Shown: positions 38,581 to 50,520 of the stretch, in pieces | Position numbering within the stretch: position 1 is the first letter of the stretch | How the letters are laid out: each line of letters begins with the position of its first letter | Assembly: GCA_016946835.1 (NCBI GenBank) | Contig: JACVTC010000136.1 | Span: 107,501-171,500 of the forward strand | DNA length: 64,000 nucleotides | DNA from: Neocallimastix lanati (nom. inval.) | Lineage: Eukaryota > Neocallimastigomycota > Neocallimastigomycetes > Neocallimastigales > Neocallimastigaceae | Direction of reading: 5' to 3' | Notes under the pieces: model-generated | The model's database searches: none | What the model was told of the DNA's origin: nothing | What the model saw: the letters and a program-made list of their open reading frames with translations, nothing else | Translations under genes and position numbers: made by a program

Positions 38581-41501
38581 AATTATTTAAATACCACATC
38601 TACTACTACTATTACTATTATCATTATTATTATTTTATTATTATTGTTGTTGTTGATGATGCTGTTGTTATTTTATAGATAAATAAAAATAAATTCTTAA
38701 TTTTTTTTTTTTTTTTTTATAAATTTAAATTTATATTATTACAATTTCCACAAAATACATATATTATATTAACATTTTTATGTATAAAAAAAAAGTATGC
38801 TTGACCCGAAACATTATGTTTCAAAAACAATGCAAGCCTTTGCTTATTCCATTTCAGAAATTTTAAATTATTTAGATAAAAAAATTACAAGTCTCGAAGT
38901 AAAATTTCAAAATAACTATGTAAAGGAAAATAGTAAGCTTCTAAAAAAAAGATAATAATTAATGAAAATTTAATTATTAGTGATAATTAATAATAATAAC
39001 AATAATTATTTATATATTATTTATATATATACTAATAATAATAACAATAATTATTTATATATATATTATACATATAATATTATAAAAAATTTAAATTAAT
39101 AAAATAAAATTAAATTAGTTTTAACATCAAAAAATACTACAACAATATTATCTGTAAAAAATGAACTATCTGTAATTCTTAATATTTTATCGGAATTACA
39201 TATTTTTTTAAATAGTATTCTATCTATAGATGGTAAATATAATTAAAAATATTAATCTATTACAAATTATATTTAATTATAGTATATAAATTTTTAAATT
39301 ATTAAATATTTTATTTTATTTTATTTTATTTTATTTTATTTTATTTTATTTTATTCAATCTGTACTTTATATTTATATTTCTACTATTTATTTTATTTTA
39401 TTTTATTTTATTTTATTTTATTTTATTCAATTTGTACTTTATATTTATATTTCTACTATTTATTTTATTTTATTTTATTTTATTTTATTTTATTTTATTT
39501 TATTTTATTTTATTTATTTTATTTTATTTTATTTATTTTATTTTATTTTATTTTATTTTATTTTATTTTATTTTATTTTATTTTATTTTATTTTATTTTA
39601 TTTTATTTTATTTTATTTTATTTTATTTTATTTTATTTTATTTTATTTTATTTTATTTTATTTTATTTTATTTTATTTTATTTTATTTTATTTTATATTT
39701 ATTATCATTATTATTTTTTTATAATTATATAAAATAATTTTTATATTCATCAATATATATTTATAATATTAGAAATGAAATATAATAATACCATTCAGTC
39801 TTGCTTATTATTAACAAATTTATATCCTTTGAATATAAACATTCCAATAAAATATAAATAATATATATACATATAGGAAAAAAAATAAATCATTTAAAAT
39901 ATAATTATTCTTAATTCTTTAGAAATTCTTTAAAATTTGAATTTATAATACATATGAGAAAATGAAATCCTATTTTATTATTAGAAATGAATTATTATTT
40001 AACCTTTATATGAATTTATTTAAAAATACTTTTGAACCCTACATATCATTTATTGAATCTTGGATATTTGAAGGAATTATTAATGATCCTCTAGATGAAT
40101 TCTTTATTCAAAAGTAATAGATATATATACATTATAATATATGTAAAGCGATCAAACATAAAATATACTAATTTAATAAAATATATATTAATTTAATAAA
40201 ATATATATGTATTTATACTTAATGTTATAAAAACATTTTAAAATTAATACAGGAGTTCTGATATTAATTGTAATGTTAATTCTGTTGATTATTGGGAACT
40301 TCATTATTATTTAAAAGAGTTTAACGATATCAAAATATATCCTTCTTTTTTAAAAGATAAGGTTCAAATAATTTTAGAGGCAGGTAAAAGTTTTAATTTA
40401 ATAAGAGAGTTAGGTCTTAAAAAAGTAAGAAAAAAATTTAATGAAAAAGTTATATATATACAAAAGTAGTTTTGAATTTATCTATTAGTAATAATAGTTA
40501 ATTAATTAAATATATTTGTTAATAATAATCAAAAGGAAATTCAAGATAAAACTTATTTTTTAAACGATTTCCCAGCATTGTATGAGCAATGGAGTAAATA
40601 TTTCTTAAATATTATTGAAAATAGTAGTTATCTGAATCAAATTAATACTAAAGAGTTTGAAAATAATAGAATAATAAATAATAATTATCAAAAACATGAA
40701 AACAATACTAATCAAAAAAAAGAAAACGATAATAACAATTTAGAATCAAATTTAAATCAATCCATTTCTTCTTCTGATTATAATATGGATGATATTTCTG
40801 AAGATATATTAGATATTCTAAGTAGAAATACCAATACCAATATGAGTTTAGTTATTGATAATAATAATATGGATACATCCTCATTTTCCTCTTCCCAGAA
40901 TCAATCCTTATTTCAAAATATGGAGCTCTATAATGATGAAAACTATTCTAGTGATATAAAAGAATTAAAATCAATTTATCCTCATATTATCAGTTTATAT
41001 TTTCCAAATAAATCAGAAATTATGGAAAACGTATCTCAATCAAAAGAAGATATTGAAATTAAAAATATTATTTCAAGTAAACAAAAAATTTTATTTTTTT
41101 ATTTTTATTATTTTTTTTTTTTTTGTTAATATTTAGATATTCACTTAATAATAATAATATTTTTTTTATATCTTTTATAATACATAAATACATAAATTAC
41201 TATATATATAATATGTCTATATTAATTCATAAATTTATGATTTATCAAATCTATTTATAGATATGTCACATAAATATACTGATACTACTATTTCTTGGAT
41301 ACCTATGGATAATATATTTGATCAATCATTAAATAAAACAATTTTACCTCCTTTCCATTACTATTCTGAACTTTTAGTAAATCTTCTTCAAAAGCATGAA
41401 AATCTCTTTCAATATATCAATATTTTACAAAATTTATATTTACTTCAAAATGGTGATTTTTGGAATAAATTTATTGAAATATTATTTATTAAAGTAAGCA
41501 T

Positions 41502-41540
<39 letters not shown>

Positions 41541-41916
41541 CTATAAACTATATAATTATATTTTTATTTATTTCAATATATATAATTATTAATTATTTAT
41601 ATCATAATTTTATATAAATTCTATAATAATTTATTTATTCAAATTAATTATTCAAAATTTTTTGGTAAACTCCAATAGATAAATAAAAATGATTTAGTAT
41701 GGCAAAGATCTAATGAACTTTTTTCAGTTTTTATTGAATGTTTAGAGGAAATTTCAATAAATGATGATCAATTAAAAAAATATTTTATGAAAAATTTATT
41801 TCTTTATATTCCAGCTGAAAAAGTTTCAAGTCATCTTTTCCCAGATATTAAACTAGAATTAAATGTAATTTCTTTCTTTTTTTTTTTTCTTTTTTTTTTT
41901 TTTTTAAAAAAAAAAA

Positions 41917-41993
<77 letters not shown>

Positions 41994-42094
41994 TTGTTAT
42001 ATTTATATTTGCATAATAAAAATTTTAAATATAAATATTTATATATATTATTTATTTATTTATTTTAAAAATTTTTATATCTAATATTTCATTT

Positions 42095-42138
<44 letters not shown>

Positions 42139-43419
42139 TTTTTTTTTTTATTTTTTTATTTTATATTATTTTATTTTATTTTATTTTATTTTTTTAAATA
42201 ATAATTTAATTTAATAGTTACCATGGCCTATTAATAATATTATAACTGAAACGTCCATGACAAAATATAATGATATATTCTCATATTTATTATATATTCA
42301 TATGGCATACCATACTTTAACTATGAATAAATGGATTCGTCAGAAAAATTATAAACCGACAGCACTTCCTGATAATACAACCACTTCTAATTTATTAAGA
42401 TATAGAATTGGACTTCGAATGAAACTTCTTCATTTTGTAAATGGTCTTCGAAATTATATCTTTTATATGGTAAAAATAAAAAAATAAATACTTAAAAAAT
42501 TTTTAATGATATATAATATAAAATCGAAAAAAATTTTTTTTAGTATTTTAATAATAATAATAATAATAATAATAATTTTAATAAAAGGTACTAAGTAATA
42601 ATATAAAACAATTTCAAGAAGAAATTATCCATTATAAAAATTTTGATAAAATAAAAAATGAACATTCAAAATTTGTAAAGAAAATTTGGGAGCACTGTTT
42701 ATTAAGTTTAACTGTAAAGTATTAATAAATATATTTATAAATAATTTATGAATTGTAATTAAAGTTTAAAAATTATAATTAATAATAATAAACATTCCTA
42801 ATAATTATATTATAATAGATCATTCAAAAGAATATTAAAGATATTTTAAACATGTGTATCATTTTTACTGAAATAACAATCAATAATAAAAAACTATTTC
42901 ATATGAAGGAAGAAAATGAAGAGACTGAAGAGGAAAAATTTTTGGAAAGACATGAACATGAAGATATATATGAATATCAGAAACGAATGAAACTCTTTTA
43001 TCATCGTAAATCTCTGGAAGAAACAAATAAGATGAGACTTTTAAATCAATATCAACAAATTAATGAAGAATTTGATAAAACATTAAATTTTATTATTAAT
43101 TCTTTAACAGTTCTTTGTAGTCATGTCAACATCAATTCAAAGACCACCGCCACCAATACAGTTGGTTCATGTAAGTTCATATTTTTTTTAGAAATACTAT
43201 TAAGAAAATAATAATAATCTCAAAATTAATTTTAAAATATAAATAATAATAATTACAAAATAAAAACTAATAATAATTATATATATATATATATTTTTTT
43301 TTATTATATATATATATATATTTAATTTTATTTTTATTTTTATTGATATATTTATTTCATATTTCAATATAAAAAATAATTTAAAAGTGGAATCTTTGAT
43401 ACTATTTTTGACACCATAA
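36277..43419 (+). CDS. Gamma-tubulin complex component 5 (GCP5-like, Spc97/Spc98 family)
   Basis: Large gene of about 20 exons. First exons: 36277-36345, 36482-36588, 36739-36832, then from 37075. The N-terminal part has EILTLFLNLSKSPTHHFY and KEKELTWEDILKDEPLTGDHW (37075-37260), the GRIP1 region typical of GCP5. NEADIIREILFMLLG (38168-38215), FEPYISFIESWIFEGI (40036-40083), PSFL...IILEAGKSFNLIRELG (40338-40425) and LPWPINNIITE (42221-42250) are Spc97/Spc98 hallmarks. They are followed by TKYNDIFSYLLYIHMAYHTL and LLHFVNGLRNYI (42250-42470), the gamma-tubulin-binding GRIP2 region. The product should help form the ring that nucleates microtubules at the spindle pole. Asn/Ser-rich inserts (37380-37530, 40660-40900) are low-complexity expansions. 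The last exon is best placed at 43388-43419: the donor at 43170 (TCATgtaagt) joins it in frame to give VGSLESLILFLTP and stop. GCP6 is the alternative. Confidence 0.85.
39296..39696. repeat. (ATTTT)n pentanucleotide array in GCP5 intron
   Basis: About 400 bp of ATTTT units in a GCP5 intron, interrupted by a duplicated 35-bp segment (CAATYTGTACTTTATATTTA then TATTTCTACTATT) at 39356 and 39426. The array therefore grew partly by copying a 70-bp higher-order unit. Confidence 0.9.
41916..41991. repeat. (AAT)n array in GCP5 intron
   Basis: About 25 AAT units beside poly(T)/poly(A) tracts, within the intron 41867-42217. Confidence 0.9.
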
Positions 43420-43743
43420 TAATTTAAAGTTAAATAGAATAATTCCCAGAAATATGAAATATATATTCATTTATTTACAATCAACCAGAAATAATTTAAA
43501 TTAAAATAAATAATGTAAATAAAAATGTATGTGAATATCATTAGTAATAGAATTAAAAAATAAAATAAACTTATATAAAATAATTATAAAATAGAAAATA
43601 ATTATAAGTAGAAAATAAATAAAATAGAAAATATATATATATATTTTATAATATATTTATAAAAAAAAAAAAAAAAGAAAAAAAGAAAAAAAGAAAAAAA
43701 GAAAATAAAATAAAATTTTCAAAATATCTCATATAAATAAATA

Positions 43744-43781
<38 letters not shown>

Positions 43782-44041
43782 TATTGACTAGATTTAGGTT
43801 TAAATTTTTAACTTTTTTATTGATTATTCATAGATATGTCCGTATCATATTATTAGTTAATTACAGTTTTATATAATTTAATTTCATTTTTTTGTTATTT
43901 TTATTTATACTTATTTTTTTACTAAAAATTAAACTAAATCTTAATATAATAAATATAATTAAATTTAATCACTATTTATTTGTTAAAATCAATCCATTCC
44001 ATAAAACTAATAATATATATATTTTTTAAAAGAATTTAATA

Positions 44042-44098
<57 letters not shown>

Positions 44099-44400
44099 AA
44101 ATGCTATAATCCATTTGTTTTTTTTTTATTGGTTTTATTTTTTAATATATAATATATTATGTATTAAGTTATTATGATTTAGAAAAGAAAATTATATAAT
44201 AAAAATAAATATAAAAAAAAACTTTTTTTACTGTATTATAGTATTACATATTTTAGAAAAAAAAATTATAAATTTTTTTGAGATGAAAGCACTTTATTTT
44301 TTCACATTCTACCAATGATAACTCTTTCTCTTTAAGTATATATATAATATATATAAGAGACACTCTCTACTTATTAAAAATGTCGAATAGCTGATTTTTG
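43420..44400. other. AT-rich region past GCP5
   Basis: Contains (AAAAG)-like repeats at 43670-43705, (AT)n at 43748-43777 and poly(T) of about 37 at 44060-44097. No gene seen. Confidence 0.6.
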
Positions 44401-45740
44401 TAAAAAAAAAAAAAAAAAAAATAACATTTTTCTGGAAGTATAGTTAGTTTCTTAAACATATTTTAAATAGTAGTACAGAAAGTCTTTTAAAAATTATTTT
44501 TAAAAATCAAAGTTTCCAAATAATGTATCTTAATGAATTATACTGTTTGAGCCTTTTAATGATCATATGATTGAATCCAAAATAAAAAAAAAGATTTAAT
44601 AAAAAGGGTGGATTATTTATAAAATTTAAATTATTCACAATAAATATCTATATTGTTATTAAACTTTAAAAAGATTATTGTTAAAAATTGGATTAAGATC
44701 AGAAATTAACATTTATAAATGTGGTATTTATTAGATAAAAAAAAAATTGGAAAACCCAGTAGGAAATTTATTATAACTAGATGCTTTATCATTTTTTTAC
44801 AGATAGAACAGTGATACTTAATTTTGATGTAGATAGTGACTGTTTTATATCTCTTATTTCATTCGAAAAAGAAGAATTATTAAACACTTCTCTTCATTAT
44901 TTTTCATTAATAGTATAACCAGATATAACAAATGTAAATCTCTGTTATGATATCTTTGATATCATAAAAAGACTTTTGTTTCCTTTTTGAGTTTACAAAA
45001 TAAAAGAAAATTAGATATATTATTTATATGATTGAATTTTTTATCATAATATTTGAGTTCTAAATTACTATTATGTTTAAATTCATCAATTATGAATAAG
45101 AATTTATTATAAGATAAAATTACTTCATGTTTATACTAATGGCTAAATCAATTGAATAGAAAGTTAATAAAGTAAAACCATCGGGGGATACTTTCTTTAA
45201 AGAAAAATTGAGCAGAGAAATGAACAGAAATAATATTAAGAGTGTTGGATAAATATTATGATAATCTTTCATTTAATAGTTTAATAACTATAAAGTCAAT
45301 ACAATAATTCTTATTATCATTTATCAGACCTAGTATAATAGTAACTAATTTTATTCATAACTAACCAAAATGTAGAAGTGCTTGAGATAAGTTTCTAATG
45401 TTGTCTTTCAATCATGATGAAATAACCAATAATAACAAAAGAAATGATTTTATTATTCTTGAATCAATATATTTAATTTTATGAATTTTTTTTTTCTGGT
45501 AATGGATATATTTCAAAATGAATATTTTCAAACCTCGAAAAAGAAATTATACAAATATAAATATTTATATATTAATATATATTATTAGTGAACTTGTAAA
45601 AAGTATAAACCCCCAAAATTCCTTTTATTAGGAAACTTCTTGTTCAAACATTTCATATTTAAAAATGAATAAGAACTAGAGCAAGAATTCTAAAATAAAA
45701 AATAAAAAGAACTGTTTACAATTTCTTGAAAGAAAACACA
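44400..45740. other. Decayed coding-like region, unidentified
   Basis: About 1.3 kb with more G+C and more coding-like texture than its flanks, but no long open frame. Short plus-strand stretches such as DRTVILNFDVDSDCFISLI (near 44805-44860) and KPSGDTFFKEKLSREMN (near 45180-45230) look like protein. No family recognised; most likely the wreck of a transposon or host gene. Confidence 0.3.
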
Positions 45741-46497
45741 AATAATACTATAATTATAATTACCACTTTGTTATTTAATTATATAATTCATAATTTAAAT
45801 ATAATGAATTTAAATAGTACATAAAAATAAAATATATGGAAATTTAATATTAATTTTACGATTTAGAAACTAAATCGTAAATTAATTCATTAACAAATAT
45901 ATATAATATAATATCTTAATATAAACACTAACTAGTTTTATTTATTTATTAAATCAATAATTATAAATCATAAATTACGTTATTTCAAATAATATAAAAC
46001 AAAAAATAAAAAATAATAAATAAATAATAGATAAATTAAACAATAACTATTATTTAAAGTTTTATAAAAATATTATAGATAAAATATATAGATAATTTAA
46101 TTAAATTAAAAAAATATATGAAAATTAATAAAATATTAATAATATATACAAATAAATATAATTATTATTAGATATTTTAATAGAAAAAAAAATTAATTAT
46201 CATGATTTTCAATTACTTATTTATATTTATTGATTACATATCAAATTTATTTTTTTATTTCTTTTTTTTTTTTTTTTTTTTTTATTTTTATGCGAACTTT
46301 AAAAAAAAAAATTTATTATTTAAAAAATATTATTTTTATAAAAATAATAATTTTATTATTAGTTATAAGAATATTAATAATAATTTAAATTAATTTATCA
46401 TTAAAAAAATAATATAAATATATAAATACAATATTTTGCTTTTATGTTTTAAAAAATTTCAATCATTAGATATAATTTTCTTTTATAATGATTGTAT
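45741..46497. other. AT-rich spacer
   Basis: Downstream side of DUF4867-like copy 4, whose 3' flank is unlike that of copies 2, 3 and 5. Nothing recognised. Confidence 0.5.
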
Positions 46498-47304
46498 TTA
46501 ATGTTTCTTAATAAGATTGGCAATATCAATGTTTTTACCAGTAATTCCAATATATGCTCCATTTTCAACTTCTGAGGTGGCTTCTTTGTGAGCAAAGAGC
46601 CATTTGTTGGTAGCAAAGAGTTTACGATCATCAATGTTTCTATTGGCTGTTTCTGTTGTACCAACATTTGTTCCTTTGGGAAGTGCAACAAGAACTTTGA
46701 ATCCTTTTGATGGATCAACATGACATGGTGCATAATGAAGTGTGGAAGCATATACTTCAACAAGAACTCCTTTTGGAACTCTGAAAGCTTTAACTTTAGA
46801 AGAATCAATCTTTTCATTTTCAACATCACTAAGTTTAGCTAAGAGAAGAATGAAATCTTCTGTTCCAAGGTTGTATTCACTATCTCTGTGATATTCAAGA
46901 CAATTTAATTTTGTGTTGTGTCCATTACAGTAACCAAATTGGAATGGTAATCCTCCATAAAGACTAGTTCCAAGTTCTTCAGTTTCTGAAGTAGCCATTA
47001 AATTAGGATCTTCAGCAACATATTCAACATTATCTGGAAGAGGGGTATCATTTCTAAGAGTTTTAAGAATTTCTTTTACACTGTATCCTTCAACAATTCT
47101 ACCATATTCTTTAAATTCTTTGTCTCTTACACTTTTAATAACAAGTTTTGAGTTTTTACTTTGATTATATCTCCAATTCCAACTGTCTTCTTCACTACTT
47201 TCTTCATCAGAATCATCATCTTCCCATGATCTATATGGAGAAGCAAAAACTTGTAAAGTTAAAATACTAATTAAAAAGAGAGCCACTATTTTTCTGTTTA
47301 ACAT
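46498..47304 (-). CDS. Secreted DUF4867-like protein, copy 4
   Basis: Intronless, 268 residues, start ATG at 47304 on the minus strand (the two codons above it, TTG AAG, are not a start). The signal peptide reads MLNRKIVALFLISIL; NQSKNS replaces NQSRNS; the C-terminus is GKNIDIANLIKKH. Everything else, including YCNGHN, LNCLEYHR, LHYAPCH and NKWLFAHKEA, equals the plus-strand copies. It is the terminal unit of the inverted pair: the sequence after its stop is unique. Its upstream flank (TTTAAACTACTGATTTAAAT, then AGAAATTTTTTT and ATCAGAAATTT) groups it with copies 3 and 5. Confidence 0.85.
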   Translation of the reverse strand: MLNRKIVALFLISILTLQVFASPYRSWEDDDSDEESSEEDSWNWRYNQSKNSKLVIKSVRDKEFKEYGRIVEGYSVKEILKTLRNDTPLPDNVEYVAEDPNLMATSETEELGTSLYGGLPFQFGYCNGHNTKLNCLEYHRDSEYNLGTEDFILLLAKLSDVENEKIDSSKVKAFRVPKGVLVEVYASTLHYAPCHVDPSKGFKVLVALPKGTNVGTTETANRNIDDRKLFATNKWLFAHKEATSEVENGAYIGITGKNIDIANLIKKH

Positions 47305-47334
47305 CTTCAATTAAAAATGTAATAAAATTTTAAT

Positions 47335-47365
47335 ATTTAGATATTTAAATCAGTAGTTTAAAAAC
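47335..47365 (-). promoter_or_regulatory. Shared box upstream of DUF4867-like copy 4
   Basis: Minus-strand TTTAAACTACTGATTTAAAT about 50 bp before the ATG at 47304, as in copies 3 and 5. Confidence 0.45.
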
Positions 47366-48592
47366 TTTATTTATTTTATTAATTAGTATATAAAATTATA
47401 TTTAAATATAAGAAATAAAAAAAAAAAAAAAAAAAAAATTTCTGATATTTATATAAATTTTATTATAAAAATATTTTAATGGTTTAATTATAATAAGCTC
47501 TGAAATTACATAATTTATGTCTACATAATATAATTAATAAAAATTTAATTGTATAATTTCTAAATTATATAATTAATAAATATTAAATAAAAATTTATTA
47601 ATTATTTAATTATTTAATAAAAAAAAATAATAATTGTTTTTAATCTAAAATTAAATTGATATAAAAAAAAAAATATTAGTTTTAAATCTAAAATTAAATT
47701 GATATAAAATATAACTTAGAATTGATTTAAATAAATTATTATTGCTATTAAAATTGATATTATATACATTTATTAAAATTGATAATTTATTTAAATCAAT
47801 TCTAATATCAATTTTAATAAAAAAATAAATATTTAATACTAAAAAAATTATTGAAATTTAATAAAAATTTTTATATATTTAAATTCTTAATATAAATTGA
47901 ATGATTAAGCTAAAATTATTATTTTTTTCAATTTAAAAATTATAATGTAATAATATATGTTTAATATGCCATAATTCAATATTTTAAAATCTAAAAAAAA
48001 ATTATGATTTTATTTATAAATAATTCATAAATTATATATTAATTTTAAACATTACATATAATGATGAATCTATTAATATTATTTTTAATAAATATAAAAT
48101 TAATCTTGAAAAAAAAAAAATTCAAAGATTTTATATTTATGTAATTCACCATAAAAAAATAAAGGATAATTGAAAATAATTATTAATTTTTTTTTGAAAT
48201 AAAAAAAAATTGAAAATCCTTTATTAATAATAAATATTATATAAATTTAAAAATAAATAAAACAAATGATTTCTATTACTTAAGTATAGATCTATATATT
48301 TATCATATATCATTTATAATCAAAATTAAAATTTTTTATTATTATTATTTCTTATATAATATTTTATTAATTTTTTTTAATAAATTTTTACAATATATTT
48401 TTATTATTTTTAAAATTAATTATTTTTAAATTATAATAATTATCATAATAATTATTATTTTTATTAAAATAAGTTATAATTTAATATATAATAAAATTAA
48501 AAAATCGCTTGTTTAATTTTTTTTTTCATTTTTAGTAAATTTATATATTAAACCCTTTAAAATTATTTCACCACTATTTTTAATTTTTATAT
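47366..48592. other. Inter-copy spacer 5-4
   Basis: AT-rich. It holds a roughly 60-bp imperfect repeat (ATCTAAAATTAAATTGATAT, copies near 47642 and 47688) and, at 48510-48592, the 3' flank shared with copies 2 and 3. No other gene. Confidence 0.55.
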
Positions 48593-49399
48593 TTAATGTT
48601 TCTTGATAAGATTGGCAATATCAATGTTTTTACCAGTAATTCCAATATATGCTTCATTTTCAACTTCTGAGGTGGCTTCTTTGTGAGCAAAGAGCCATTT
48701 GTTGGTAGCAAAGAGTTTACGATCATCAATGTTTCTATTGGCTGTTTCTGTTGTACCAACATTTGTTCCTTTGGGAAGTGCAACAAGAACTTTGAATCCT
48801 TTTGATGGATCAACATGACATGGTGCATAATGAAGTGTGGAAGCATATACTTCAACAAGAACTCCTTTTGGAACTCTGAAAGCTTTAACTTTAGAAGAAT
48901 CAATCTTTTCATTTTCAACATCACTAAGTTTAGCTAAGAGAAGAATGAAATCTTCTGTTCCAAGGTTGTATTCACTATCTCTGTGATATTCAAGACAATT
49001 TAATTTTGTGTTGTGTCCATTACAGTAACCAAATTGGAATGGTAATCCTCCATAAAGACTAGTTCCAAGTTCTTCAGTTTCTGAAGTAGCCATTAAATTA
49101 GGATCTTCAGCAACATATTCAACATTATCTGGAAGAGGGGTATCATTTCTAAGAGTTTTAAGAATTTCCTTTACACTGTATCCTTCAACAATTCTACCAT
49201 ATTCTTTAAATTCTTTGTCTCTTACACTTTTAATAACAAGTTTTGAGTTTCTACTTTGATTATATCTCCAATTCCAACTGTCTTCTTCACTACTTTCTTC
49301 ATCAGAATCATCATCTTCCCATGATCTATATGGAGAAGCAAAAACTTGTAAAGTTAAAATACTAATTAAAAAGAGAGCCAATATTTTTTTGTTTAACAT
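48593..49399 (-). CDS. Secreted DUF4867-like protein, copy 5
   Basis: Intronless, 268 residues, start ATG at 49399 on the minus strand. The signal peptide MLNKKILALFLISIL is identical to that of copy 3. The one notable change is E249 for G249 (VENEAYIG for VENGAYIG), next to the IGITGK block. The 3' flank (GTGGTGAAATAATTTTAAAG) is shared with copies 2 and 3. Distance to copy 4 is 2095 bp, the same unit length as in the plus-strand trio. Confidence 0.85.
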   Translation of the reverse strand: MLNKKILALFLISILTLQVFASPYRSWEDDDSDEESSEEDSWNWRYNQSRNSKLVIKSVRDKEFKEYGRIVEGYSVKEILKTLRNDTPLPDNVEYVAEDPNLMATSETEELGTSLYGGLPFQFGYCNGHNTKLNCLEYHRDSEYNLGTEDFILLLAKLSDVENEKIDSSKVKAFRVPKGVLVEVYASTLHYAPCHVDPSKGFKVLVALPKGTNVGTTETANRNIDDRKLFATNKWLFAHKEATSEVENEAYIGITGKNIDIANLIKKH

Positions 49400-49431
49400 C
49401 TTCAATTAAAAAAGAAATAAAATTTTAATAT

Positions 49432-49460
49432 TTATATATTTAAATCAGTAGTTTAAAAAC
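49432..49460 (-). promoter_or_regulatory. Shared box upstream of DUF4867-like copy 5
   Basis: Minus-strand TTTAAACTACTGATTTAAAT about 50 bp before the ATG at 49399. Confidence 0.45.
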
Positions 49461-50036
49461 TTTATTTATTTTATTAATTAGTATATAAAATTATATATTA
49501 AATATAAGAAATAAAAAAAATAAGAAAAAATTTCTGATATTTATATAAAATTTATTATAAAAATAATTTAAATCTTTAATTGTAATAAATTTTAAAATAT
49601 ATTTTAAAATTTATTATAATTAAAGATTTTAAGTTTTTACTTTTACATTTAATATAAAATTAATTGTATATTATCTAATATCTAATTTATATAAATTATT
49701 AATAATTAAATAATTTGTAATTAATGAATTATTTAAAATAATATTATTTTTAAAATCAAAACTACATATATATGTATAAAATAACCTACTAAATAATAAT
49801 GATTAAATTAATTTATTGATTTTTAATGTATTTATTTTCAATATATATAATATGAAAAATTTTATTTATAAAACTAAAAGAAAAATGTAAAAATTATAAT
49901 TTAGAAGTTTTTTAATCTACTATAATCTGTAATAGATTATAATATTTTACACTATATATATAGTTATACATAAAAAATTATAAAGTATAATATTATGTAT
50001 TAATAAGTAATACCAATTTTTTAATTATATCAATGA

Positions 50037-50250
50037 ATAAAACCAAAATTTTATAATTGTATTTTTAAATAAATCCAAAATTTTATAATTGTATTAATAT
50101 ATAAAACCAAAATTTTATAATTATATTTTTAAATAAATCCAAAATTTTACAATTGTATTAATAAATAAATCCAAAATTTTATAATTATATTTTTAAATAA
50201 AACCAAAATTTTATAATTATATTTTTATATTTTTAAATAAAACCAAAATA
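50037..50250. repeat. Minisatellite, about 33-bp unit, 6-7 copies
   Basis: Repeats of AAAMCAAAATTTTATAATT followed by RTATTTTTAAATAA or RTATTAATAAATAA. Alternating 'AAAACC' and 'AAATCC' variants suggest a higher-order dimer. Confidence 0.85.
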
Positions 50251-50282
50251 TTATATCTAATTTACATATATTAAAAGTATTA

Positions 50283-50520
50283 AATATTTTGTAAATTATG
50301 AATTATTAAAATATATATATATATATATATTGTCAATTTTAAATGTAAAATTAAATTGAAATAAAATATTTGTAAATTATGAATTATTAAAATATATATA
50401 CATATATATTGTCAATTTTAAATGTAAAATTAAATTGAAATAAATTATTTTGTAAATTATGAATTATTAAAATATATATATATTGACAATTTCAAATGTA
50501 AAACTAAATTGAGATAAAAT
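50283..50520. repeat. Tandem repeat, about 80-bp unit, 3 copies
   Basis: Each unit reads TTTGTAAATTATGAATTATT, then an (AT)n tract of varied length, then TGTCAATTTTAAATGTAAAA and TTAAATTGAAATAAA. Starts are near 50289, 50370 and 50450. Confidence 0.85.

Noticed and set aside
39432-39737. 101-residue frame of repeating ILFYF
   Set aside because: Pure translation of the (ATTTT)n array.
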